41,372 bases of DNA. Source: Chara braunii (taxonomy: Eukaryota > Streptophyta > Charophyceae > Charales > Characeae). Shown in pieces: positions 1 to 9,842 of this stretch. Position numbers and translations under genes: made by a program. Location: positions 2,355,793 to 2,397,164 of the forward strand of contig BFEA01000153.1 of assembly GCA_003427395.1 (NCBI GenBank), read 5' to 3'. Each line of letters starts with the position of its first letter. Within the stretch, counting starts at the first letter, position 1. The notes beneath the pieces are model-generated. The model had not been told where the DNA came from. It did no database searches and worked only from the letters and a program-made list of their open reading frames with translations.

Positions 1-28
1 TTTTTAGCCTGAAACGAAGGGCCATTTT

Positions 29-107
29 CGGTCGTTCATCAGAACGACCGGCCCTGAAACTCAGGCACCGAACCAGGGTTTCAGGAACAGACTATTAATA
101 GTCTGTT
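29..107. repeat. Two perfect palindromes
   Basis: CGGTCGTTC-ATCA-GAACGACCG (29-50) forms a perfect 9-bp stem with a 4-nt loop. At 86-107 lies a 22-bp perfect palindrome centred on TATTAATA. Both lie in the presumed U3 part of the element A LTR. Confidence 0.7.
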
Positions 108-410
108 TCCCACACCAGCCTACAGCAGGCTGCTGCACGCCAGCCCCTGGCACACTTCGGCATTGGCAAGAGCTGCCTCCTCAGCCTGACTGGCCTCCAG
201 TAGTCAGGAGGCAGGCCGAGGTAGTACATAGGACTTCCTAGGCACTTCCGAGGGAGGCAGTCGGCAGTTGTAGTCTTCAGGATTCGGGAGCAGCACTCTG
301 GAGGGGGCGGTGCAGTGTAGTAGTAGTAGCGTTAGCTCATAGGCTTCAGCGCTGGGCGCAGTAGGTAGCTGTAGTCTCCAGCGCTGGGCGCCATAGCTAG
401 GTAGTATTAG

Positions 411-554
411 AGAGAGAGAGAGACAGCTTGGGCGGAGGCCAGAGGTACCTACCTGCAGCGTCGTTGCTCCAGCTTCGTCTTCGAGGTACCTGCAGCACAG
501 CGCCAACATCACAGGTTAGTATCTGGTTCGTAACAGAGAGAGAGAGAGAGAGAG
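411..554. repeat. GA microsatellites in LTR A
   Basis: Short uninterrupted GA runs occur at 411-424 and 535-554. Much longer GA tracts sit inside the LTRs of element B, so GA tracts are a recurring feature of LTRs in this window. Confidence 0.9.
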
Positions 555-1093
555 CTCTTCTTCTTCCTCTTCTCAGTCCACCATCTCTTCTCTCCCTCTC
601 CACTTCTGGCTTCACTGCATCTGCAGACTATGAGAGAAGAGATACAGAGCTTGGTGACATTTGATCCAGACTCGACTTATGGTGGTTCAGACATGGCAAC
701 GAGGGATTATTTGGGATTGGTGACCAAGGCTTGGTGTTAACGACATTCCCATCCTTCTCCCTCCTTTCGTCTGATCCTTATCTCTTCATCTGTGTATGTC
801 TGGCCCTGGCGCTTTCTTCCTGTGTACAGTGCGAGGCTCCTTCACACTTGGTGATGGATTCCATGCATGTTTAGTCTGAGTTCAAACATTGATTGGGCTA
901 GTTAGTAGTACTCTAGCATTCTGCTTCGCTACTCTGAACTACGTGAATGAGGTCAGTCCTGTCAGGTCAGTCTTTGTATCAAAGTCTTCCCTGCGCTATT
1001 CAGCACCTTTTGTATGTATGAGCATTCGGTCCTTTTCATCACATTGCAGTTCCTCGGTTAGTACGTACATTGCATATCTGTGCATGTAACAGT

Positions 1094-1105
1094 TGGTATC
1101 GGAGC
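1094..1105 (+). promoter_or_regulatory. Primer-binding site of element A
   Basis: TGGTATCGGAGC lies 2 nt after the LTR end. It resembles the plant initiator tRNA-Met PBS (TGGTATCAGAGC), with one change at position 8 that is shared by the other PBSs in this window. Confidence 0.85.
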
Positions 1106-1748
1106 TTTGCACGTGAATCAGGACAACCTGATCTGACACGTGTGCGGGGACTAAAAAGCTAGTTAGTCTTTTCTATTTGATTAGGACATACTAGTTAGAC
1201 CCCAAAATCACGATCTGACCTTACCACCGAAAATCATTTTTTTTTTTTTTTTTTTTGATTTTATTTTCTTGCTATTCTGCTGTGGAAAATCGCTATATTG
1301 CAACATCTGAAATTCCTATTTTCGTTTTTCTTTCTGAAAATCCGAAATTTTGCTGTTGAAAATCCGGAATATTTTTCTTTTCGAAAGTTTCGATTTCCTG
1401 TTGCATTTCCAGTTACTTAGAAATTCGGCATATTTTCTTCTCTGAAATTCGTTTTTCTGAAAACGGTACGGGAAATACCTCCTGCGTTATTATTTTTCAA
1501 ACTGCAAGTCGGAATAAATCCGAATACGTGTCATTTCTGTTCGGAATTTTGTTCGCAGTTGTAGGATTTTGTCATTCAGTTTGATAAATCATTTCCAGTC
1601 TAAAGTCGAAATTTTTTTCGTTTTCTGTGATAATTTCGTACTTTAAGGGAGATTGGGAGACCTACCAAACTTGGAAAAATCGGGATTTTTATTTTTTTAT
1701 TTTTCTCGAATTTTTTTTTGCAAAGTTCAAACTTTTCTATTTTGATTA
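1106..1748 (+). other. AT-rich untranslated leader of element A
   Basis: No gene is supported. The stretch contains a 20-T run (1237-1256) and many scattered copies of GAAAATCCG/GAAATT-type words, giving it a low-complexity look. It links the PBS to gag. Confidence 0.6.
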
Positions 1749-2850
1749 GTGGCTCCTTATCTAAGTGTGAGTTGGGCGATTCCCCCACCCACCCCTCCCC
1801 ACCTATGTTGTTGCCATCTCTCGCCTTGCCGTTTCTGTTTGTATCCGGGTATCCCCCGCGGCGACATTGGTGAGTTGCCACGTCAGCAGGCCACGTCAGC
1901 AGACCACGTCAGCAGGCCACGTCAGCAGACTACGTCAGTACGTGAACAGGCTACATCAGCAGGACACGTCAGCAGCAGAGGATACCAAACAGGCCCCGCC
2001 CAGTCTATGCTGTTGAGATCTCAAACAGCAGTCATGGACCAGAGGCCCGGAGAAGCGGATGAGGCCTATCAGGCCCGCATGCTGGCCTGGAGTACCGAGA
2101 CTAGGAAACGAGCAGATGATGCTGCAGCAGCAGCGAAGAAGAAGGCAGAAGATGCCGAACAGGCACGTCTGCTGACACTTGAACAACAGCGCCAGCATGA
2201 CGAGGCAGCAGCAAGGGCTGCCGATGAAGAAAGAACACAGCGTCGTGAGAAGATATTCACTGGAGAGCGTGCATTACTTACCATGGTAGCAGAATAGCGA
2301 ACCGAGGCCGAGAATAACCAGTTGGAGGATAGAGCAAACAAGATAGCGCTCCTCTCGCATCTCACGGATCTCCTGGCAACCTGCATTACACAGCAGGCAG
2401 CGATCCTTGGCCTCGACAGATCGCTAGCTCACCTCCAAGACCGTTTTCCGCGGTTGGAGCAGCGACCAGTCGCCGCCGCCGACGCAGGCTCTTCCAATAC
2501 TGCCGACCGTCTCAATGCATTGGAGCTGCACGTCGGCTCACTCCAGGATGGCGCACAGTTACAACTCACCGCAACGCAACAGTTGCGGCAGCGGGTCTGT
2601 ACCACCGCCACTACCTCGAGTACGGAGCCGCGCGAGTCAACTCCAAAGTTTGACGGGCAGGAGATCTTCTGCGACTCCATGAAGACAGATCCGATTCCAT
2701 GGTTCCGCAAGTTCGAGCTCACGCTGCAGCTGTCCAACGTCAAGAAACTCAAGCATCACGCCTACTTGTACTCTCGCTCAGGGGGCGCGTGCCAGGCTTG
2801 GTTGGACAACCTCCTGTCCAAGTACGGAGTAGTAGCGGCCGACTTGCACC
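1749..2850 (+). pseudogene. gag of element A (truncated)
   Basis: Two successive open stretches (to 2297 and from 2322) are separated by a TAG at 2295-2297. The clear coding part begins near 2030 (MDQRPGEADEAYQARM). It runs through an Ala/Glu/Lys-rich predicted coiled coil (about 2100-2260), a second helical region (2330-2620) and the start of a retrotransposon-gag core (DPIPWFRKFELTLQL, then AYLYSRSGGACQAWLDNLL at 2760-2815). Gag would form the particle shell and bind element RNA. The upstream part of the frame, over the 13-bp array, is probably leader. Homology to gag stops at about 2850, where the minus-strand RT of another element begins, so capsid C-terminus and zinc knuckle are missing. 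Confidence 0.75.
1878..1975 (+). repeat. 13-bp tandem array, CCACGTCAGCAGR
   Basis: Near-identical copies start at 1878, 1891, 1904, 1917 and 1930 (period 13). After a degenerate stretch, copies follow at 1951 and 1964. Each good copy contains CCACGTCA, the reverse complement of TGACGTGG, a G/C-box hybrid bound by plant bZIP factors. The array overlaps the open frame that runs into gag. Confidence 0.85.
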
Positions 2851-3430
2851 TTGGTTGCCTCAGGTTCTAGGCTTGGAGCAGACAACCGATGCCTAAGATA
2901 GATGACGCTATCCTTCACAAACTCAGATTTCTCTAGGTTGAGATGGAGTTGCGTCTTCTTGAGGATAGTGAGCACTTCCTCGAGGTGCTTGAGGTGTTTT
3001 TCCATGGATTTGCTGAAGATTAGTATATCATCGAGGTATACCACCACGAACCGGTCAATCTGTTCGCGGAGGACCTTGTCCATGAGGCTTTGGAAGGTGG
3101 TCGGTGCGTTCGTGAGACCAAAGGGCATTATGGTAAACTTGTAAATCCCATCGTGTGTTTTCAACGCAGTCTTGTGCTGGTCCGCAAGATCGACTTCAAT
3201 CTGGTGGTAACCAGACTTGAGATCGATCTTGGAAAATACCTTGCACCCACCTGCGGCATCAAGCAAGTCATCTATGCGGGGCAATGGATAAACGTTCTTT
3301 CTTGTGATGCGGTTTAGACCGCGATAGTCAATACACTTGTGGAGCTTGCCTCCTTTCTACGGAACAAACAAAACAGGAGCAGAAAATTCAGACTCTTTAG
3401 GCTTGATCCACCCTTTGTCAATCATTTCGT
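2850..3430 (-). pseudogene. Reverse transcriptase, N-terminal part (element F)
   Basis: On the minus strand this reads [14 protein letters not shown], then [36 protein letters not shown] and VVVYLDDILIFSKS, the ordered Ty3/gypsy RT motifs with an intact YLDD. It would copy element RNA into cDNA. A TAG interrupts the frame just upstream of the KGGKLHKCIDYRG region (about 3358). The coding match ends at LEPEATKV near 2850, where the opposite strand becomes gag of element A. Thumb, connection, RNase H and integrase are missing, so this is a broken copy. Confidence 0.9.
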
Positions 3431-3703
3431 TAATCTGTCGTCGGAGTTCTCCAACTCGCCGGGGCCCATTCGGTATACGCAGCCCTTTGGAGGAACAGCA
3501 CCCTCGACCAACTCGATGGCAACCGAATCTGGAGTAGGATGATTTGGACTAGCAGAAGGTAGAGAAGTAGAGGTGCTAGAAGTAGAAGTACTAGAAGTAG
3601 AATCACTAGCTGAAGTAGTAGTGGTATTAACCACAAAAGTAGATGGATCATGGGTAGGACGAACAAAGGCAACATACAATTGTTCGTCCCCTTCGTGCTT
3701 GCG
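3422..3703 (-). pseudogene. PR-RT linker, Ser/Thr-rich (element F)
   Basis: The minus strand encodes a Ser/Thr-rich low-complexity stretch (repeats of STS, from the repeated AGAAGTA word on + at about 3548-3612). It is followed by VAIELVEGAVPPKG, typical of the segment just before a Ty3/gypsy RT. A frame change follows before the RT. It has no catalytic role by itself and is probably an unstructured spacer between protease and RT. Confidence 0.6.
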
Positions 3704-4258
3704 CTATTTCTTGCATAACTTCATAGCATTCAAAAAAGTCACTGGGGACTCATGTTTCTCATCCAGGAGGACAGGAAGCTCATTCCCTTGAGCATCTTTG
3801 ACCATGAAAAGTGACTCCTTCCACTTGGTCCATTCGCATTGGGACTGCAGCCAGCCCAGGCCAAGGACAACGTCGAAGGGGCACTTATCAAGGACATAGA
3901 AGTTCAACGCGTGGGTGACAGTTTTGTCCTTGTCAAAGGTAGTGTGCACACCTTTGACTGCATGCGTAAAAGAGACAACTTATTTGTTGCCAACTTGGGT
4001 CCGACAAGGGTTCTGTAAGGCCACTTGCTTCATTCCCAAGCCCACTTTGCGTATCCCATGAGGTGACATAAAGTTGGTTGTAGCACCACAGTCAATCAAG
4101 ACACGGAGATAGCGGTGGTTTATGAGAAGTTTGAAGAAGATCAACTTCATTGTCCCTTGGGCCCGCTGCTGTTTCATTTCAACCCAATGCTCCAAGTGAT
4201 AGTGGAAGTCGACCGTCCCAAACTCCTCCCAAGGCTCGACATACAAAAGATTACACAC
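3704..4258 (-). pseudogene. Retropepsin-like aspartic protease (element F)
   Basis: Two minus-strand frames hold the domain. The first reads LRVLIDCGATTNFMS, the active-site loop with DCG where most retropepsins have DTG or DSG. The second reads NFYVLDKCPFDVVLGLGWLQ, matching the conserved ILG-W flap-side motif of Ty3/gypsy proteases. The enzyme would cleave the Gag-Pol polyprotein. An in-frame stop between them (about 3980) shows decay. It sits between the zinc knuckle and RT as expected for gypsy elements. Confidence 0.8.
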
Positions 4259-4329
4259 TTCAGCCTTGACTTCCCAGATGATTGGGCTTCAAGGGAGGAC
4301 TACTGATTTGCATCAGATTCAGTCTCCCT

Positions 4330-5030
4330 TGCTGTAGAGTGTGTTGCAATCGAATTTACGCCCGGGTCTGGTTTTCCTGCAGCCTATAGCAATCTTGTAC
4401 CTTATGGTTCGGTTTCTGGCAATGCAGGCATACCCCCTTCTTGAGTCTACCCCCTTCTGCATCGGTCTCCTCTTCAGCCTCCACCAGGTCATCCATAGCA
4501 AAACAGCTGCTACCTTTGAACCGCCTGCCGCCCATGGGCTTTTTGCTGCCTGTTGTGGGGACGAGGTCCATCGCCTCGAGACTGACTATGTCCTTCATCA
4601 GAGTGAACCAATCAGTGTACCCAATGAAGTCCCTCCCTAGGCGATTTGTGAAACTGGTGGGAACCACGCCTTTGACCACATCCAAGCAAGATTGATCAGT
4701 CAGTTATAATCCGGGTGTAGCAAACATCTTGTTGAGGTAAGTTTGGAGGCTTTTCATGGAGCAGGTTCACTTGCTGCGTTTGATTTTATCAAGCTGGATT
4801 CTTGCCCTTGCTGCAGCGTGTGGATCCATGAATTGCGCAATGAGGAGTTCATCGAGGGAGGCAACCGGGGTGGCCTTAAGCCACCTTGTTAGTTCTATTT
4901 TGGGAACCCCAGCTCGTGTAGCTTGGACTTCTAGGAAGCCCCGCACAACCGGCTGGACATTCATTCCCATGATCACGGACTGGGTCTCAGGTTGAGTCCC
5001 TAGAACTTCGAAGTATGCCCTCATGGAGCT
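4330..5030 (-). pseudogene. gag C-terminal region with CCHC zinc knuckle (element F)
   Basis: One segment (5024-4767) has gag-like helices including VQPVVRGFLEVQATRAG. A second (4685-4356) ends in CLHCQKPNHKVQDC, a complete CX2CX4HX4C knuckle that binds nucleic acid. They are separated by stops near 4764 and 4697. The order gag core, knuckle, protease supports one ancestral gag-pol. Protein homology is clear only for the knuckle; the core is placed by position. Confidence 0.75.
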
Positions 5031-5622
5031 GATCCAGGATTCAATGTCCTCTTTGCCATCTTACTTAGACAGTATTTGCAACGCCTTTCGGTCCACATAG
5101 GGACCGGCGTGGTTGGGCCCAGCACCTGCTGGTTCAAATCTTGGTGCTGCAGCAGTTGCAGAATTTCGTGCCTCGTTGCTTGTTACAGCAACAACGGAAT
5201 CTGCACCTGTTGCAGGTCCCGAGGGCAGCGGAAGAGGATTGGCCGCTTGGGCTTGTCATAGCGCAGCAACCTCTACCATCAAGTCACGGTAGTTGTCTGT
5301 CATCTCAGTCAGATCCTGAAGAGTCCACAATTTTGCGAAGACGTCGGCGATCTGAGTGGTATGATCTTCAAGGCTCCGGACTTTGAGGATAGCGGTGAGT
5401 ATGGACTGCAGTTGTTTCCCACATTGCTCTTTGGTCGGGGAGAGGACAATTTCCAAGATGACCTCCTGACTTTTCATCAACAATTCCTTCCTCTCCTTCT
5501 CTGTCTCTTGTTCCCTTTTGATGGCACTATCTAGGAGTGCTTGGAGATACGGTTTCTCTGCATCGCTAGCTGCATCTAACAGGGCCTTCCACTGGACTGA
5601 GGTTAGCCGTGGCTGGGCCATT
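5031..5622 (-). pseudogene. gag N-terminal region (element F)
   Basis: A plausible start is the Met at about 5622 (MAQPRLTSVQWKALLDAASD). It is followed by a long charged, predicted coiled-coil stretch (IKREQETEKERKELL) to about 5260. Upstream the frame stays open into a CT-rich leader and is unlikely to be coding. Past 5256 the frame breaks repeatedly until 5030. Function is inferred from position upstream of the gag core and knuckle. Confidence 0.6.
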
Positions 5623-7086
5623 TTCGGACCCTTGTCGTCTGCAGGTGGATCGGAGAGACGCCAATCAGCAAAAGAACCAATCAGACTCTCAAGAGGTACA
5701 CTCCCCTGTTCGCTTGGACGAACAATCCGTCTCCCAGTCCTTGCCCACCCCAGACAATCACTTTCACTCTCTTCCTTTTCTCTCTCCCTCCTCTCTCTCT
5801 CTTCTTTCTGGTTGCGAGTCTCCACGAGCATCGGAAATGAACTCAGAGAAACAGACTGAAAAACTCAAAGAAGATCAGGTAGAACTCCTAGCCGGAGCAG
5901 CATTTCATTTGGACTTAGAGAGCAGCAAACCAAAGAAAAGCAAACAAATCCACATGAGAGGTCTGGTCCAGCGACCCAGTCTAATCAGACTGCATACGAG
6001 GTCCTCTCGGGTCCAGCCTAACCAGCTCTGTGACCGTGCAGCAAATCAGACAACGAGTGACTACATGCAACAATGGAGAATTAAGTGGTGTACAGGGTGC
6101 GAGTCAAGCCATGGACGATGCAACCAAAAGCATGCGAAACGTCTTAGCCGAGATCCCCTCGGCAGTGGGTGTCCTAATCATTTGGGTCCAAAGGGCTCTT
6201 CTTGTTTGGGCCCGGTCCCACTGGGTCCCAGAGGTCCCACGTAGGCCGCGACCAGGTCCCAACCAAGAGGAGTCCCACATGGACTCAGTTCAGTTTCTAC
6301 CGCACCGAAAAACGAAATTTCAACTTCCGGCAGAACCGACAAACTACAACCGTTCAAAGATGAAAAGACAAAGCACTGTAGAAAGAATCGGCATTCAAAT
6401 CAAGATACTTCGTTTCTCCATCCATCAGGTGAGTAGGTAGATCATACACATTCAATCACATAATCAACACCATTGAGGAGTAGGAAAAGAAACCTAGAGT
6501 AACCCCAGCAGGACAATTCATACCATGCACACATACATGGGCATCCCGTAGGTGCACGACACTTACCTGAGTGGCCTTGAGCTTCGAGATGAATAGAACT
6601 AAGCCCCCTCTCATGTGATCCTCCTGACCCCTCTAAGGCTACCCCTACGCTAGTGTCCTATCTCTTAGGAGGGTCTGACTCCAACACCAAAGTGCAATGT
6701 CGGATCCCCCGTCGATGCTGAAGAACAAAGTAGCAACTTGCAGTCCGTAGATGCTGAGTGGCCGCTGACCTTCAAGCTCGCCTACTTGAGGGCAGCCCTT
6801 TAAGTTGCCAAGTGTCTCCCTTGAATCAGATTCCAGCTGCGAGTGCCTCTCACTGTCGCCTCTCTCGAATTGCCGCATGAAATCTCCTCGAAATGTCTCG
6901 CCACCACTCTCAAGCAACCTGGTTAGGTTCAATGTCGACCCCACATGACCTAACCAGGTGGGGGCAGCTTCCCTTAGCCACGCTGCCCCACTTCCCTTAC
7001 ATTCAACCCTAACCCTAAGTGTTGCCCTCAACCACTTAGGTTAGGGTTAGGCCAGCAAAGTCAACTCTCACCAGCAAGTAGAATCC
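5623..7086 (-). other. Long leader of element F
   Basis: About 1.46 kb lies between PBS and gag with no supported gene. It includes a GA/CT-rich stretch (about 5765-5810) and two strong hairpins near the PBS (6917-6959 and 7005-7050). Open frames across it on both strands show no recognisable protein features. Part could be a further small insertion; I cannot tell. Confidence 0.5.
6917..7050. repeat. Two hairpins near the F primer-binding site, one telomere-like
   Basis: The arms ACCTGGTTAGGT (6917-6928) and ACCTAACCAGGT (6948-6959) are perfectly complementary. A second pair, AACCCTAACCCTAAGTG (7005-7021) and CACTTAGGTTAGGGTTAG (7033-7050), pairs with one bulged base and contains two telomere-like CCCTAA units per arm. 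Confidence 0.85.
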
Positions 7087-7098
7087 GCTCCGATACCA
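7087..7098 (-). promoter_or_regulatory. Primer-binding site of element F
   Basis: The reverse complement is TGGTATCGGAGC, 1 nt inside the LTR boundary at 7100. It is the same variant as in elements A, B and G. Confidence 0.85.
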
Positions 7099-7099
7099 A

Positions 7100-8371
7100 T
7101 GTTATGATCCTGGCCAATTTCGAGATACACATCCATCAGATAGTACAATGTCGTCCAATTGCAGAAAGAAATGAATGAACTTGAGAGGCGAGAGAGGATT
7201 AGAAGAAGAAGAAGTAAGCAAGAAGAAGAAGATGATGTACACCAGCATAGACAGATGACAAGGCTCTTCTTCTTCGCCCAACAATCTCCTACTCCTTATC
7301 TCCCCCTTCTCTTATTCATACAAGAAATAATAATGCAATGTTGAATGGCTGATCCAGAATCAATGTCCGAGTTCCTCTTCTACTGCCGGCATCACTTGAG
7401 GTCCACCATAGACATGGCCGCCTCTTCCTCTCTTCACTCTCATAGGCCGAGGCTATGGCGGACTACTAGGCCTTGCCCAGATGCCCAAAGGACAACCCAA
7501 AGCAGCTATGGCTGCTCCAACTCAGGCCGCCATGCCCGACTCTGCCTCGAAGCTCCTTGGTGTAGCTCTCCCCAGTTGGGGACTCCCTGCTGCAGCGCCC
7601 ACCAAGGTGATGAAGATGGCTGCCACAATAGCCCGATAAGTACCCCTGGCGCTCCTCCCCCTTCCTGTCCTTCTTCCTCCTTTGTGTCCTTCTCCTTCCC
7701 CCAGCAGCGCTGCTCCGGATAGCGCTGCTCCAACCGGCGCTCCAACCAGTGTGTCGCCAAACTTGCACACCAAGAATGAGGCCGGGCTCTTCGCCCGGCT
7801 GGGAGATATAGCGGCCTGCTGCCTCTTCGGGGGGTGACTTCCAGGCCGCTCGGCCTTCCAAGCAACCGGTACCTCCTCCCTTTCGGAGGGAAACATCATT
7901 GCAGACTCTGATATTGCCCGTACAGGCCCTAGACCCAGACTGGTTGGACTGGTACCCGCCTAGACCTAACCTACAACTACTGGGCCTCTAAAAATGCCAT
8001 TTCTGTCTTCTTCTGCTCGGCCTCCAGTACCCGCACATCTACCTATTCAAGGTGTGGTACCGGCCTACCCGCTACTTGAGTGTTTTTCCTGCTGCAATCC
8101 CTCAATGTCACGGCCACAGGTAAGTACCGGCCCTGAGGGGCCAATGAACGAGCAAGTACGCTTGTGGGCCACACACACACTCAAGCCAACCAGCACTCAG
8201 CCAGGCACGGCCACACACACACACTCAAGCCAACCAGCACTCAGACAGACAGTCCAGCAAGTGTGCACACACAGACTTAGTAGCAGGCGGGAAACTCGGT
8301 AAGGCGTTCAGTCTATGGGCAAAACTCAGAAATCAGCCGTGTTTCAGTCCATGTTTGGACGGGTCATCACA
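7100..8371 (-). repeat. 5' LTR of element F
   Basis: On the + strand the repeat starts TGTTATGATCC (7100) and ends GGGTCATCACA (8371). The two ends are inverted copies at 9 of 11 positions and give canonical TG...CA termini. The inner edge is fixed by the PBS. The length of 1272 bp is similar to the other LTRs here. No second copy lies in the window. Open frames inside it on both strands are low-complexity and not supported as genes. Confidence 0.65.
8169..8244. repeat. Short direct duplication with CA tracts
   Basis: A unit of CCACACACA...CAAGCCAACCAGCACTCAG occurs at 8169-8200 and again at 8211-8244, differing mainly in the number of CA dinucleotides. It lies within the presumed LTR of element F. 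Confidence 0.9.
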
Positions 8372-8730
8372 CTAGTCAAACTATTTTCCTCGCGGTAAGA
8401 AGAGATTGAAATGGGAAGATAAGGTAAAGGAACAGCGTACCTGAAGATAATTGAGCCGATGTGCATTTTGATGGCCAGTCATAGCCTTGGTACCACACAC
8501 AATGCAATGGAGTGCCACATCAGCCAAAATGCCATGTCAGCATGTTCTCATCATTCCACATACATCCACTGTCGCCACGACTCCAACGCGGTTGCCACAG
8601 CCTTGCCGCCAAGCTCCCCTCTACCCGGGAGTGGCCAAACCAGCCAGCACCAATGTATCCTGCGAAGAAGCTTCGTCAGCGCACCAAGTAACAAAAGCAC
8701 CAACGCCGCTGATCGGCGATCTTTGAACCA
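8372..8730 (-). other. Leader remnant of element G
   Basis: This is the sequence between the G PBS and the F LTR edge. It aligns by eye with 13900-14110: both share GGTAAGAAG, a CGTACCT block and TGCCACATCAGCCA followed by TTCTCATCAT. Both are therefore leader of one retrotransposon family. No coding is seen. Confidence 0.6.
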
Positions 8731-8742
8731 GCTCCGATACCA
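8731..8742 (-). promoter_or_regulatory. Primer-binding site of element G
   Basis: The reverse complement is TGGTATCGGAGC followed by TGGTTC, three bases from the LTR edge at 8746. Element B has the same 18 bases. Confidence 0.85.
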
Positions 8743-8745
8743 GAT

Positions 8746-9842
8746 TGCAAGGAATATGATCGAGAGAGAGAGACAGAAATCCAAATTGCAAAATCACGCA
8801 GAAGTCCAGATAGTCATGTACCAAGCAGAGAGCACAATGCGCCAAGACACCCTCCAAATAAGAACAATACAATGAACTCAAATGTCAATGCCGACCCTCT
8901 CTGGCCACACCAACAAAGTATCCAATGTCGCTTCTACTAATTGGCGCCCAGTGCCCAGCCTACACTACTCAGCCTATCTAGCCTATCTGTGTTCATGCAT
9001 CAGGACCACATCGAATTTGAAGACCAAATGTACACGACATCGTCGCAAATGCAGGCTGCCATCATACACCAGGTACATGTCGCACGCCTCTCCTCATCAC
9101 CCCTGACTCCCCTCTGCATGTGCCTCCTACCCGAAGACCACCATCGCCATCACCATGCATGCGCCCAGCAGCCCGGGCTATGGCTGCCGTGCGCCCTCTG
9201 CCACAGCAGTGCCCCTCTCACCTCCAGCGCCCGTGCGCGCGTCTGGCCCGCAGCTCTAGCGCAGCAGCTTCGTGCGCTAATGCAGCAGCATGGCCGCATT
9301 GCCCACTCAGGCCAGAATGCGTTGCCCCTGGGCGCTCACTTTCCTTTATGGAAAGTGAGCCTGGCTTCTGCGTGCTCTGGGCCTGGCGTGTAGGGGCCCA
9401 GTAGCTTCAGGTTGGCCCAAAGTATCTGCGCCCAGGCCCAGTTTCAGATACTGGCCTGGGCCCCGTGCAGTTATGCACGTCCAGGTAGCCCACCAGGCTC
9501 CAAGTGTTCGGTGCGATCTAGGTAGCCCACGAGGCTCCAAGTGTTCAGCGCGATCTCATTGGCTTGTGGCGTATGTGTGATGCAGGAGCTGCTTTCTCAT
9601 TGGTCCGCGGCCGCTATGTGACATATTGGCCTTTGATTGTCTGTGCCCAGCTGCTGTTGCTTCTGGAAGGAACCAACTGGCGTGCTTCAACTGTCTGATG
9701 CCCCACATCGAAAAAAATGGCAAAAATAGGCTTCACACAAATATGCAGGCCCGCCTTCACTTAGGGCAAAAGGCTTGCTGGGGCGTTGAGCCCAGAACGT
9801 CTGTGAGCCCCAAAGGGGCTATATGAGGGCTCAATCCTTGCA
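8746..9842 (-). repeat. 5' LTR of element G
   Basis: The TG...CA boundaries are TGCAAGG (8746, + strand) and TCCTTGCA (ends 9842). Read on minus it follows the layout of the element B LTR: a start block with AGTGAAGGCGGGCCTG, a central hairpin (9334-9360), a TACCTGGT block and an end in CCTTGCA. It is diverged from B, so it is a related subfamily. Only this LTR and a piece of leader remain. Open frames here are not supported as genes. Confidence 0.75.
9334..9360. repeat. 11-bp perfect LTR hairpin
   Basis: GCTCACTTTCC (9334-9344) and GGAAAGTGAGC (9350-9360) flank a 5-nt loop. The B LTRs have a matching hairpin at 11890-11910 and 19664-19684. Confidence 0.9.

Larger units (their letters stand above)
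1..1091 (+). repeat. Partial 5' LTR of element A
   Basis: The right edge is set by ...GTAACA (ends 1091) followed after GT by the PBS at 1094. No clear TG start is seen near position 1, so the LTR may begin before the window. It contains two short GA runs (411-424 and 535-554) and strong palindromes near its left end. No protein-coding signal is supported here; the short open frames look accidental. Confidence 0.6.
1..2850 (+). mobile_element. LTR retrotransposon A, 5' portion (LTR, PBS, leader, gag)
   Basis: A partial LTR ends at 1091 and is followed by a primer-binding site, a 640-bp AT-rich leader and a gag-like coding region. This is the standard 5' half of an LTR retrotransposon on the + strand. 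Protease, RT and integrase are absent because the sequence switches near 2850 to the minus-strand RT of element F. The gag style, with a coiled-coil N-terminus and a retrotransposon-gag core, suggests Ty3/gypsy, but without pol this is inference. The left end of the LTR lies outside the window or is not recognisable. Confidence 0.75.
2850..8371 (-). mobile_element. Ty3/gypsy retrotransposon F, 5' LTR to RT
   Basis: Reading on the minus strand, the order is LTR (8371-7100), PBS (7098-7087), long leader, gag, zinc knuckle, aspartic protease and RT up to about 2850. RNase H, integrase and the 3' LTR are absent because the element is cut at a junction with element A gag. PR before RT and the RT sequence style identify Ty3/gypsy. 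Stops and frameshifts show it is inactive. Its outer LTR edge abuts the leader of element G, so F may have inserted there. Confidence 0.8.

Noticed and set aside
5609-6244. 211-codon + frame
   Set aside because: Antisense to F gag and leader; no family features.
7005-7050. Telomere or interstitial telomeric repeat
   Set aside because: Only two units per arm, arranged as a hairpin inside an element leader.
8459-8875. + frame containing SLNQLRYQIA, also seen on minus at 12467-12709
   Set aside because: The shared peptide is the antisense translation of the PBS and LTR end, not a protein.
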